A stretch of DNA of 64,000 bases from Mycobacterium deserti (GTDB lineage Bacteria; Actinomycetota; Actinomycetes; Mycobacteriales; Mycobacteriaceae). Both the position numbers and the translations under genes were made by a program. Within the stretch, counting starts at the first letter, position 1. Each line of letters starts with the position of its first letter. Where the stretch lies: assembly GCF_025345615.1 (NCBI RefSeq), contig NZ_JAODWD010000003.1:1-64000 (forward strand). Direction: 5' to 3'. Below the pieces are notes generated by a model that was not told the DNA's origin, did no database searches, and was given only the letters and a program-made list of their open reading frames with translations. This document shows, one piece after another, positions 45,479 through 53,586 of the stretch.

Positions 45479-45943
45479 GTGAATATCCGCAACGCCGAGG
45501 TAGCGGCCGCAGTCGCCGCTGCCGGTATCGACCCGCAGATCACGATCCTCGACGCCGAAGCCAAGACGGCCGCCGCGGCCGCCGCCCAACTCGGGTGCGA
45601 GGTCGGCGCGATCGCCAACAGCCTGGTCTTCGACTGTGACGGTGCACCGCTGCTGGTGATGGCCAGCGGCGCCCATCGCGTAGACACCGATGTGCTTGCC
45701 GGCGTGCTGGGCGCTTCGTCGATCGGCAAGGCCAGTCCCCGCGTTGTGCGCGACGCGACCGGTCAGGTCATCGGGGGAGTGGCACCGACCGGTCATCCCC
45801 GCCGGTTGCGCACCGTCGTCGATCAGACGCTGGCTCGCTATCCGGTGATCTGGACGGCGGCGGGCACTGCCGACTCGGTGATGCCGCTGACCTACGATCA
45901 GCTGCTGGCACTCACCGAAGGCGTTGCCGTTCAAGTGCGCTGA
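45479..45943 (+). CDS. YbaK/EbsC-family aminoacyl-tRNA deacylase-like protein
   Basis: The 154-residue protein is a YbaK domain: EAKTAAAAAAQLGCEVGAIANSLVFDCDGAPLLVMASGAHRVD, then the SPRVVRDATGQVIGGVAPTGHP loop, which matches the family's I-G-G-x-x-P-x-G motif. It probably clears mischarged tRNA. The GTG at 45479 gives the usual short N-terminus; an in-frame GTG at 45443 would abut the divergent transporter start. It is followed 4 bases later by the convergent fadE stop. It differs in sequence from the YbaK protein at 22941-23465. Confidence 0.82.
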   Translation: MNIRNAEVAAAVAAAGIDPQITILDAEAKTAAAAAAQLGCEVGAIANSLVFDCDGAPLLVMASGAHRVDTDVLAGVLGASSIGKASPRVVRDATGQVIGGVAPTGHPRRLRTVVDQTLARYPVIWTAAGTADSVMPLTYDQLLALTEGVAVQVR

Positions 45944-45947
45944 CGGG

Positions 45948-47072
45948 TTACTGCGAATGCTTTGTCAGCTCCGCGTACCGGGTGAGGTGGTAGTCGGTGG
46001 AGCCGAACTCGTACTGAACGGCGGTCAATCGCTTGAAGTAGTGACCGATCGCCAGTTCCTCGGTCATGCCCATGCCGCCGTGCAACTGCACTGACTGCTG
46101 CCCGATGAAGCGCGCGGCCCGTCCGACGGTGGACTTGGCGGCCGATACCGCCCGCGCGCGCACAGTCGGCTCGGCGTCCAACTTCAGCACGGCGAGGTAG
46201 ACCGCGGCGACCGACTGCTCCAACTCCATGTACATGTCCACCATGCGGTGCTGCAGCACCTGGAAGCTGCCGATGGGCTGGCCGAACTGGTGACGCTGTT
46301 TGGCGTATTCGACGGTGTCCGACAACACCTTGCGCATGCCGCCGACGGCCTCGCTGCAGACCGCCGTCGCGCCCTCGTCGCGGGCGCGTTCGATGGACGG
46401 CCACGCCTGGCCCTGCTCGCCCAGCAGCGCGTCATCCGCGAGGCGCAAGCCATCGAACGTCATGTCAGCCGCGCGGCGGTCGTCGACGGTGCGGTACGCG
46501 TGCATCTCGACGCCGTCGCGCTCGACATCGACAAGGAACAACGAAATTCCGTCAGCGGTGCGCGCTGTCACCAGCAGGTGGGTCGCCAACGGCGCACTGG
46601 CCGCCACGATCTTCTCGCCGCGCAGCACCCATCCCTCACCGTCGCGCTCGGCTGTCGTCGACACGTCGCGCCAGTTGTCGCCCGACGACGGCTCCGTCGC
46701 CGCCAATGCGACGATTGCGGAGCCTCCGACGATGCGCCCCAACAGTTCCGTCGCTGCGGGGCCACCCGCCCGCTGCAGCAATCCACCTGCCACCACCACA
46801 GTGTCCACGTACGGTTCCACCGCCAACGCGTACCCGAGCGCTTCGGCGATGACCATGACTTCGATTGCGCCACCGCCGATTCCGCCGATCTCCTCCGGCA
46901 ATGCGGCACCGAGGATACCGAGTTCTTCGGCGAAACCGCGCCAGATCTCAGGTTGCCATCCGGGTCCGGTCTTAGCGGCCGCCCGACTCTTCTCCAAGTC
47001 GTATCGTGTCGACAGGAACTTGCCGAGCCCATCGCGCAGCAGTTCCTGTTCGTCGCTCAGTTTGAAGTCCAT
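45948..47072 (-). CDS. acyl-CoA dehydrogenase, small-subunit type (FadE)
   Basis: The 374-residue protein has the acyl-CoA dehydrogenase fold: FAEELGILGAALPEEIGGIGGGAIE, a middle beta domain (ATEPSSGDN), YAKQRHQFGQPIGSFQVLQH near 245 and VQLHGGMGMTEELAIGHYFKR near 330. Its ATG shares one base with the stop of the upstream fadE (TAATG). Two adjacent unequal fadE genes are the mark of mycobacterial heterotetrameric dehydrogenases (FadE28/29 type), so the two products likely form one enzyme for a bulky or branched acyl-CoA. The conserved arginine/glutamate pattern could not be settled by eye. Confidence 0.87.
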   Translation of the reverse strand: MDFKLSDEQELLRDGLGKFLSTRYDLEKSRAAAKTGPGWQPEIWRGFAEELGILGAALPEEIGGIGGGAIEVMVIAEALGYALAVEPYVDTVVVAGGLLQRAGGPAATELLGRIVGGSAIVALAATEPSSGDNWRDVSTTAERDGEGWVLRGEKIVAASAPLATHLLVTARTADGISLFLVDVERDGVEMHAYRTVDDRRAADMTFDGLRLADDALLGEQGQAWPSIERARDEGATAVCSEAVGGMRKVLSDTVEYAKQRHQFGQPIGSFQVLQHRMVDMYMELEQSVAAVYLAVLKLDAEPTVRARAVSAAKSTVGRAARFIGQQSVQLHGGMGMTEELAIGHYFKRLTAVQYEFGSTDYHLTRYAELTKHSQ

Positions 47073-48304
47073 TACAGTCCCAACGCCGCCTTGGCCAGAA
47101 TGTTGCGCTGAATCTCGTTGCTGCCTGCGTAGATCGAACCGGCTCGATCGTTGAAGTACCGCAGTGGCGCGACCGCCTGCCATGGCTCGCCGCTGACGTA
47201 TCCGTCCGGTGGCGGTGCGAATTCGGCCACCGGTCCGCCGGGGAAGGTGGCATGAGGCTGGTACACCCGACCGCGCGGGCCGGCCGCCTCCATCGCCAAT
47301 TCGGTGAGCGTCTGGCTCAATTCGGTCGCCAACACCTTGAGCATCGAGGCCCCCGTGCCGGGGTTCTTGCCTTCGGCGACGGTGGCCAGCACCCGGTATT
47401 CGAGAATCTCGAGAACCTCGGTGCGGATCCTGGCATCGGCGAGTCTGCGGGAGAACGCGGCGTCGTCGATCAGGCGACCACCGCTTGGTGCGGGCTGATC
47501 GGCTGCAACGGTGGCGATCTCGTCGGCCATCACCTGAAGCGCGGGCGAGGAGGCACCGCCCCCACGTTCGAATTCCAGCAGGTACTTCGCGACCGTCCAG
47601 CCGTCGTCGATCTCGCCGAGCACGTTCGACTTGGGCACCCGGACGTCGTCGAAGAACACCTGATTCTGGACTTCCTCCCCTGAGGTCATCACCAGCGGGC
47701 GGATCTCGATGCCCGGCGACGCCATGTCGACCAGGACGAACGTAATGCCCTGCTGCTTTTTCTGGGTGCGCGATGTGCGCACCAGGGCGAACATCCAGTT
47801 CGCCTCGCGCGCGTGCGTGGTCCAGATCTTGCTTCCGGTGCACACGAGGTCGTCACCGTCGGCGACCGCCGCCATCGACAGCGCCGCCAAGTCCGACCCC
47901 GCCTCGGGTTCGGAGTAGCCCTGGCAGAAGAACACCTCGCCGGTCAGGATCCGCGGGAGGAAAAAGTCCTTCTGCTCGTCAGTGCCGAACTTGACCAGCG
48001 CGTGCGCCACCATCCGGATGCCCATCGGCGACAGGGACGGGGCGCCCGCGAGCTGGGACTCCCTGCTGAAGATGTAGTGCTGGGTCAGGCTCCAGTCGCA
48101 GCCGCCGTACTTGACGGGCCAGGCCGGCGCGGCCCAGCCACGCTCGTGAAGGATCCGCTGCCATTCCATGCTCGCCTCGTGGTCGGCGTACACGCTCGTC
48201 ATGAGGCGGCCCGCCTGGCGCAGTTCCGGTGTCAGCTTGGCGTCCAAGAAGGCCCGCACCTCTTCGCGGAATGCCAGGTCGGCCTCCGACCACGTGAGGT
48301 CCAT
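47072..48304 (-). CDS. acyl-CoA dehydrogenase, large-subunit type (FadE)
   Basis: The 410-residue protein shows WSEADLAFREEVRAFL at the N-terminus, GYSEPEAGSDLAAL near 130-143 and KIWTTHAREANWMFALVRT near 165 (FAD and substrate contacts), and ends YAGSNEIQRNILAKAALGL, the C-terminal FAD signature. It is translated just before the smaller fadE, with which it probably forms a complex. The ATG at 48304 has no strong ribosome site; upstream lies AAC-CTA-GTT at about 48345, a weak inverted repeat. The plus-strand PAS-domain gene is divergent from it. Confidence 0.88.
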   Translation of the reverse strand: MDLTWSEADLAFREEVRAFLDAKLTPELRQAGRLMTSVYADHEASMEWQRILHERGWAAPAWPVKYGGCDWSLTQHYIFSRESQLAGAPSLSPMGIRMVAHALVKFGTDEQKDFFLPRILTGEVFFCQGYSEPEAGSDLAALSMAAVADGDDLVCTGSKIWTTHAREANWMFALVRTSRTQKKQQGITFVLVDMASPGIEIRPLVMTSGEEVQNQVFFDDVRVPKSNVLGEIDDGWTVAKYLLEFERGGGASSPALQVMADEIATVAADQPAPSGGRLIDDAAFSRRLADARIRTEVLEILEYRVLATVAEGKNPGTGASMLKVLATELSQTLTELAMEAAGPRGRVYQPHATFPGGPVAEFAPPPDGYVSGEPWQAVAPLRYFNDRAGSIYAGSNEIQRNILAKAALGL

Positions 48305-48447
48305 CGTCGATCCCCTGTCTGCAGAGTTGCCAACAGAGTAAACCTAGTTAGTTATGTGGCGACAGTCGGGCCTGCTGATGGTGCCGATGGGGAGCCGGCG
48401 CACAACTGGTGTGTGCCGACTGCCGGCGGACCGGTAATAATCGAGGC

Positions 48448-48852
48448 ATGGAGCGGCGGCGACGAGACAAACAGGCCGGCCAAACACCGATGGCGCTCCT
48501 GAAGGAACTGCCCGCCCTCGTCGTTCTCGAACGTTTGCCCGTCCCGGTTCTGGCGATCGCAGAGGACGGCGCGATCCTGTTCGCCAATGCCGCCTTCGCG
48601 GACATGCTCGGTTACACGGCAGAGGCGCTCAAGGCGCTGAATTTCCGGGACATCTTTCACACCATGCCGCCCGACGAGCCGGTCGTCTCAGTGGTACGCG
48701 CTCACGCCGACCTGATCGTCGAACTGCTGCATCACGACAAGTCGATCGTGCGGGCCAGGATGAGCAAGTCCGCTCTCCTGCGTGGCGATGACCCGGTAGT
48801 GCTTGCGACATTCCAAGACTTGACCGAGCGGTTGTGGGTCGAGGAGTTCTAG
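48448..48852 (+). CDS. single PAS-domain protein
   Basis: The 134-residue protein is mostly one PAS domain (about residues 27-128: LPVPVLAIAEDGAILFANAAFADMLGYTAEALKALNFRDIF, then a strand pair ending in FQDLTERLWVEEF). No kinase, GGDEF or DNA-binding domain is attached, so it would sense a ligand or redox state and act through a partner. The Arg/Lys-rich start (MERRRRDK) may bind nucleic acid or the membrane. The ATG at 48448 lies 6 bases after TAATAAT, a leaderless-like start. It meets the convergent TetR stop 3 bases later. Confidence 0.78.
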   Translation: MERRRRDKQAGQTPMALLKELPALVVLERLPVPVLAIAEDGAILFANAAFADMLGYTAEALKALNFRDIFHTMPPDEPVVSVVRAHADLIVELLHHDKSIVRARMSKSALLRGDDPVVLATFQDLTERLWVEEF

Positions 48853-48855
48853 CCG

Positions 48856-49515
48856 TCAGGTCTCGGCGGAGGTCGCGGTGTGGCGCATCGTCTCTCGCGC
48901 CAGGAACTCGCGAAAATAGGACTGGGACTCCTCGGCAACGACTGCCGGCAGTAGCACATCCCACACATGGGCGATGCGGGGGAGCACGTCGGCTCCCGAA
49001 GACGTTGCGCTGGCGAGGACTTCGGCGCCGATCATCGCACTCACGATCACCGCGCTGACAGCCCGCGGATCGAGATCCGAGCGCAGGTCGCCCTCGTCGA
49101 TCGCGTCCGCCACCCGCCGGGACATCTCGTCGAGCCAGCCGTTGTACGTACGGGCAGCAGCGTCATTGAACTCCGCAAACGCCCGCATGAGCTGTGTCCC
49201 ACTGCGCGCGACACTGTCGGTGCCGAGCATGTCGGCGACCACGAAAACGCCGTGGATCACACACTCCAGGGCAGGCGCCGAGGACTGGCAGATGTTACGG
49301 AAGGCGTCGAACAGATTTGCGCTGCCTTCCTCGATTATTGCGGTGGCCAACGACTCTTTGGACTCGAAGTGGTAGTACAGCGCACCCTTGGTCATCTCTG
49401 CGCGCTCGATGATGTCGCCCAAACCGGTAGCGGGGTAACCCATCTCGTTGAACAGATCCACCGCTGAGGTGATGATCCGACGACGGGTGGCCTCGGATCG
49501 GGCTTGCCGCACCAT
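48856..49515 (-). CDS. TetR-family regulator resembling gamma-butyrolactone receptors
   Basis: The 219-residue protein has a TetR domain at about residues 10-58, with GYPATGLGDIIERAEMTKGALYYHFESKESLA, a pattern close to the ScbR/ArpA group of autoregulator receptors (T-K-G-A-L-Y-Y/F-H-F). The ligand domain is of normal length. It is the second of two similar TetR genes in tandem; 86 bases separate it from the first (49602-50264). That gap holds TTAATTC and GGGGTAAGAATCC stretches but no clean palindrome. The group assignment is from motif likeness only. Confidence 0.83.
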   Translation of the reverse strand: MVRQARSEATRRRIITSAVDLFNEMGYPATGLGDIIERAEMTKGALYYHFESKESLATAIIEEGSANLFDAFRNICQSSAPALECVIHGVFVVADMLGTDSVARSGTQLMRAFAEFNDAAARTYNGWLDEMSRRVADAIDEGDLRSDLDPRAVSAVIVSAMIGAEVLASATSSGADVLPRIAHVWDVLLPAVVAEESQSYFREFLARETMRHTATSAET

Positions 49516-49601
49516 TGTCCGAGTACCCTCCGGAAGCTCCTACGGCCCTACCGGGTGGTGATGGCCCTGGACGGGCATCTTAATTCATGGGGTAAGAATC
49601 C

Positions 49602-50264
49602 TCAGAGCGGCGTCGCCTTCTTGACGGCCACGGCCGTGCGCCGCTTGATGAACTCTTGGAGGTAGTCGACTCGGTCCCCGTCGACGAAGCCCGGAAGAAT
49701 GAGGGCCCACGCCTCCTGCAGGTCGGCCAGGAACCGCTCCGGCTTGGCCAGGTCGCTGGCCTGCCGCAGACCCATGTACATCGACACCAGTAGGCGGGCC
49801 ACAGCCTCGGGATCATGGCGCTGCGGAATGTCGCCTTCCTCGACCGCCTTTTGGGCGATTGCGGCCAAGGCGGCGACCCAGTCGCCCAGAATGCTCAGCT
49901 GCAACCCGTCGGTGCGGCCGATCGACTCGAGCAGGTTCAACCCGGCGCGCGCCGACTCGTCGCCGATGTCGTCGATCGCGATCAGATACGACATGTCGAT
50001 GAGCGTCTCGAGGCCCGACAGGCGACGCGCCAACAAGCCCTCGACGGCTCCTCGGGCGCCCGCGGCGCACTGCTCGACGATCGCGGCCGCCAGTGCGTGC
50101 TTGGAGCGGAAATGGAAATACATGGCGCCCTTGGTGACCTCTGCGTCGGCAAGGATGTCATCGAGGCTCACCCGGCTATACGACCGGTGTGCGAACTGAT
50201 GCGACGCGGCCCGGAGTATCTGTTGCCGCGTGGTGTCCGATCGTCGATCGATCTGGTCGGTCAC
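49602..50264 (-). CDS. TetR-family regulator resembling gamma-butyrolactone receptors
   Basis: The 220-residue protein has a TetR domain at about residues 12-62 (YSRVSLDDILADAEVTKGAMYFHFRSKHALAAAIV), again with the V-T-K-G-A-M-Y-F-H-F core typical of ScbR/ArpA-like receptors. The C-terminal half (ESIGRTDGLQLSILGDWVAAL) follows the TetR_C_33-like plan of that group. The GTG start at 50264 overlaps, as GTGA, the stop of a weak 64-codon ORF upstream. With its neighbour it forms a tandem receptor pair, as often found near signal-molecule synthase genes in Streptomyces (known for that genus, inferred here). Confidence 0.83.
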   Translation of the reverse strand: MTDQIDRRSDTTRQQILRAASHQFAHRSYSRVSLDDILADAEVTKGAMYFHFRSKHALAAAIVEQCAAGARGAVEGLLARRLSGLETLIDMSYLIAIDDIGDESARAGLNLLESIGRTDGLQLSILGDWVAALAAIAQKAVEEGDIPQRHDPEAVARLLVSMYMGLRQASDLAKPERFLADLQEAWALILPGFVDGDRVDYLQEFIKRRTAVAVKKATPL

Positions 50265-50761
50265 AGCGGGACCTCGGAATCTGAAATGTGGCGCCGGACG
50301 GAAGGTAATCGTGTTTGCCGTAAATTAATCAATTCCGCGATTCTTTCATCCGCGACACGCGCACGCATAACCAAATCTGGCAGCTCACGCTTTTCCGGGG
50401 GCGACACCCTTCGTACTTTCGCGACGTCAAGCCGCGTTGACCGTTCGTAGCTCAAGACTCTAAGTCATTTCGATGGCTCCATTTCATGCGAAAAGTATGT
50501 AAGGTACCTCTTGTGATGACTCGCGGTCGGATGCTCGACGGGTGGCAGTCGCTGGCGGCCGACGTTGCTGGCCGGCCCGCGGCACCGGCGAGTCCACTAT
50601 CGCTGCAGCGGGGGCGGCGATACTCTCATGCTGTTGCCATAGTCCGCGTCGGCAAACCCCCTCGAATCCCAGCGTGGACTGTGGCAACTTCACTTGAACA
50701 GCGAGAACAGCACGTTCGCGACCAGCAGTCGACCGTACAAGCAACATAGGGGTAGTTGACG
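50265..50761. other. 497-base non-coding gap, partly AT-rich
   Basis: The first 240 bases are lower in GC than their surroundings (for example GTAAATTAATCAATT at about 50320) and hold short inverted repeats such as GACT-CTA-AGTC (50456-50466) and AGGTACCT (about 50502-50509). They probably carry the promoters of the TetR genes and of the FAD gene. Short ORFs on both strands lack normal codon bias. I see no RNA gene. Confidence 0.5.
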
Positions 50762-51676
50762 GTGGAATGGGTGGAATGGGACACAGAAGTCGACTTGGTA
50801 TGCATCGGCTTCGGCGCCGGCGGGTTGGCGAGCGCAATCTCGGTCGTTGATGTCGGCGGCGACGTGTTCCTCGCGCCGTCAGCCGGCGGCGCTGCGCAGC
50901 AGCAGATCGGCACGCACCCGTGGCTGGCAGACACGCCCGACGTGGAGACCCAGAATTATCTTGCGGAGCTGTCGGCCGACCTCGGCCCGCTGCGCCGGTC
51001 ACGCATGGACGTCGACGTGCCCATTCGAGTGGCCCACGACCCGGCCCCGGCCGAGAACACCCGCACGGTGCCGCCGTTCGTCGGCTCCAAGCTGCGGGAG
51101 TGGACGGCACGTTGTTTGGCGTCGCCGACCGGATACCTCTATACGCGCCTGTCGAATTGGCAATCGACTCCATTGCAGACCTCAGACGGAGATCTCATCG
51201 AGGTCGCCGAACTCGGCACCATGCGAGTCGATCCGGGCAATGTCGGTGGCTCGCTTCTCGAGTGGCTCGCCGTCGAGGCGCGCAAACGCGATATCGAGGA
51301 GCGTCGCGACGCGACATTGCAACGCATCGTGTTCGAAGAAGGCATGGCGGTGGGCGCGCTATTCGACACCAATGACGGTCCGCTGGCGATTCGGGCCCGT
51401 CACGGTCTGGTTGTCGGGGCCGACTCGTCGAGCGTCCACACCAAGACGCCTCGCCACCTACCGGCGGACGGCACCATGAAGGTGTGCATGGTCGGCCGTT
51501 ATGCCAGCCGGTTCGGGCGCGTCGAGCTGCTCACCTCGGAGCCCCTCGACCAAGACGTTCCCTCTGTCTGCCGGGTGCCCAATCGGCAACTGCATGCGAA
51601 CATGCACGAGACGCAGGCCCACTCACACGTGTGGCGTTGCGGAAAAATGCAGGGGTATCCGCCCCTGAGCCAGTAG
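50762..51676 (+). CDS. FAD-binding protein with an N-terminal flavoprotein dehydrogenase domain only
   Basis: The 304-residue protein begins with a dinucleotide-binding fold (VDLVCIGFGAGGLASAISVVD, about residues 10-30) of the fumarate reductase/3-ketosteroid dehydrogenase type, and a second FAD-contact segment lies near GNVGGSLLEWLA (about 160-171). Those enzymes have 450-560 residues; here the catalytic cap and the C-terminal FAD segment seem to be missing or highly changed. It may be a shortened relic or a distinct mycobacterial family. The GTG at 50762 is chosen over a TTG at 50756. Its last 54 bases overlap the convergent GGDEF-EAL gene. Confidence 0.65.
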   Translation: MEWVEWDTEVDLVCIGFGAGGLASAISVVDVGGDVFLAPSAGGAAQQQIGTHPWLADTPDVETQNYLAELSADLGPLRRSRMDVDVPIRVAHDPAPAENTRTVPPFVGSKLREWTARCLASPTGYLYTRLSNWQSTPLQTSDGDLIEVAELGTMRVDPGNVGGSLLEWLAVEARKRDIEERRDATLQRIVFEEGMAVGALFDTNDGPLAIRARHGLVVGADSSSVHTKTPRHLPADGTMKVCMVGRYASRFGRVELLTSEPLDQDVPSVCRVPNRQLHANMHETQAHSHVWRCGKMQGYPPLSQ

Positions 51677-53485
51677 CGCCGCCATCTCGCCCCCTGGGAC
51701 CGGGCGTGACAGGAGGAATCCCTGCGCACGATGGCATCCGTGCCGTAACAACGTCAAAGCGGCCGTCTCGGTCTCGACTCCCTCAGCGACCAGTTGCAGG
51801 TCGAACGCCTCCGCCAGCGCAATGACGGCGCGCACGATGGCGAGATCGCCCGCGTTGAAACCGAGTTCACGCACGAAGCTCTTGTCGATCTTGAGTGTGT
51901 CGACCGGCAGGGATTTCAGGTGAGACAACACGCTGTATCCGGTGCCGAAGTCGTCGATGGCGACTCGTACTCCGACGTTCCTCAGGCCCGCGAGCGTTAT
52001 CCGCGTCGTCTCGATGTCTTGCACGACAACGCTTTCGGTGATCTCCAGACAGACCGAACCCCCGTCGAGCCCGAATTCCTCGATGATGTCGGCAACTGAC
52101 TCCACGAAGCCGTCGGTGACCAACTGAACCGGCGAGACGTTGATTCGCAGCACCGCATCGTGTCCGACACCCTGTGCCCGCCAGCGTGCGAACTCCGCAC
52201 ACGCCGAGCGCATCACCCAACGCCCCAGTTCGCCTGCCAGGTTGATCGATTCGGCGACCCCGATGAACGCATCCGGAGACAGCAGACCCCGCGTGGGGTG
52301 TTGCCAGCGGACCAGCGCCTCGGCCGCGAGTATCTCACCGGTGCGCATGTCCACCTCGGGGAGGTAGTGCAGTAGCAGCGCACCGTTCTCGATCACGCTC
52401 TGCAGGTGGAGTTCGATGTCGTTGCGGAATTCGATGTCCAGCGACATCTCGTCGGAGAACACCGCGATCTTGTTGCCGCCGGAACTCTTGGCGGTGAGCA
52501 CGGCCTGGTCGGCTCGCCGCAGGAGATCGGACGTGGTGTCGCGACCGGGAAAACCGAGCGCCACCCCGATGCTGACCGTACGGGTCAGCATCTCGCCGTC
52601 GATCGCCACGCGTTCGCGCAGGATCGACTGCAGTCGGTAGGCCAGCGCCTCGGCGGTATCGGACTCCATTGGGGCCGCCGGCACGACAACGAACTCGTCA
52701 CCACCGAGCCGGGCGATCAGGCTCCGGCCGTCAGTGCCTTCCCGCAGGCGTTCGGCGAGAACCCTGATGAACCAGTCGCCTGCGGTGTGACCGAGGTAGT
52801 CGTTGATGGCTTTGAGTCGGTCGAGGTCGAAGAACAACGCCGACACAGGTCCGGGCATACCTGGAGCCAACCGCTCATCAAGATGGGCGAGTAGCGCGCG
52901 ACGGTTGTGCAGGCCGGTCAGGTCGTCGTGCTCGGCGAGGTAACGCAGTTGATCCTCCGCCTCCACGCGCGCCTGAAGCTGGGCGAATAGTGAAGCAATT
53001 GCCTTGAGCGCGTTGAGTTCTTCTGCGCGCCAATCCCGATCGCCCCACTTGACGAAGCCCAGCACGCCCGTGGTGACATCGCCCGAGAGAAGCGGCACAC
53101 ACGCCATCGACGTGGGAGGAATATGGCGATTCTCCTGAATTCGGCGCTGGTAGTCCTCGGTAGCCGGTTCCGGGCGGAAGACGGCCGGTTCCTTCAGGTG
53201 CTCGGCGAGTGCGAAAACCGGGTCCGCCTCGTCGAAATAGACCACCGCAAGGGGGTCCGGATCCGGCACGTTCGGTCTCAGGGGCCAGTCAGCAACCAAT
53301 TTTGTCGCGCGGATGTTGTGATCGTTGTGTCGAAGGAAACTGGCATCGACATCGAAGTGCGCGACAAGGTCGGCGAGGACCTTCCTAGCTACGTTGACCG
53401 AGGTAGCCGCATTTACCGCCATCAATTGCGTGGCGACGGCGGTGACAACCAGATCCAGGCTGTTGGACGTACTCTTCTCGGACAT
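51623..53485 (-). CDS. GAF-GGDEF-EAL cyclic-di-GMP turnover protein (Rv1354c/DcpA-like)
   Basis: The 620-residue protein has an N-terminal GAF-like sensor (about 20-170) and a GGDEF domain (about 185-345) with intact RLGGDEFVV but no RxxD inhibitory site ahead of it. An EAL domain (about 365-605) follows, with AAEALVRW, RINVSPVQL, LEITESVV, DDFGTGYSVLSHL and AEGVET. All metal and catalytic residues of both domains look intact, so it could both make and break c-di-GMP. Length, layout and the MoeY gene directly upstream match Rv1354c-Rv1355c of M. tuberculosis. The ATG at 53485 lies 8 bases after TATTCT. Confidence 0.9.
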   Translation of the reverse strand: MSEKSTSNSLDLVVTAVATQLMAVNAATSVNVARKVLADLVAHFDVDASFLRHNDHNIRATKLVADWPLRPNVPDPDPLAVVYFDEADPVFALAEHLKEPAVFRPEPATEDYQRRIQENRHIPPTSMACVPLLSGDVTTGVLGFVKWGDRDWRAEELNALKAIASLFAQLQARVEAEDQLRYLAEHDDLTGLHNRRALLAHLDERLAPGMPGPVSALFFDLDRLKAINDYLGHTAGDWFIRVLAERLREGTDGRSLIARLGGDEFVVVPAAPMESDTAEALAYRLQSILRERVAIDGEMLTRTVSIGVALGFPGRDTTSDLLRRADQAVLTAKSSGGNKIAVFSDEMSLDIEFRNDIELHLQSVIENGALLLHYLPEVDMRTGEILAAEALVRWQHPTRGLLSPDAFIGVAESINLAGELGRWVMRSACAEFARWRAQGVGHDAVLRINVSPVQLVTDGFVESVADIIEEFGLDGGSVCLEITESVVVQDIETTRITLAGLRNVGVRVAIDDFGTGYSVLSHLKSLPVDTLKIDKSFVRELGFNAGDLAIVRAVIALAEAFDLQLVAEGVETETAALTLLRHGCHRAQGFLLSRPVPGGEMAALLAQGRIPLHFSATPHV

Positions 53486-53586
53486 TGACTCCGAGAATAC
53501 TGGCACACCGTGCCGCGAGGCGGACCTTGGGCAAACGCTCCGCCGGAAACGCGGGCGGGCGCGCACTGACACCGTCCGATGATCGG

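Noticed and set aside
48340..48365. KstR-like operator upstream of the large fadE
   Set aside because: Only a short AAC-CTA-GTT symmetry is present; it lacks the longer conserved arms.
50261..50455. 64-codon minus-strand ORF ending in GTGA with the TetR start
   Set aside because: The TTG start is weak, the product is low in normal codon bias and no motif is seen; the overlap alone is not enough.
50486..50749. 87-codon plus-strand ORF in the gap before the FAD gene
   Set aside because: It has no domain, no strong ribosome site and poor codon bias for this genome.
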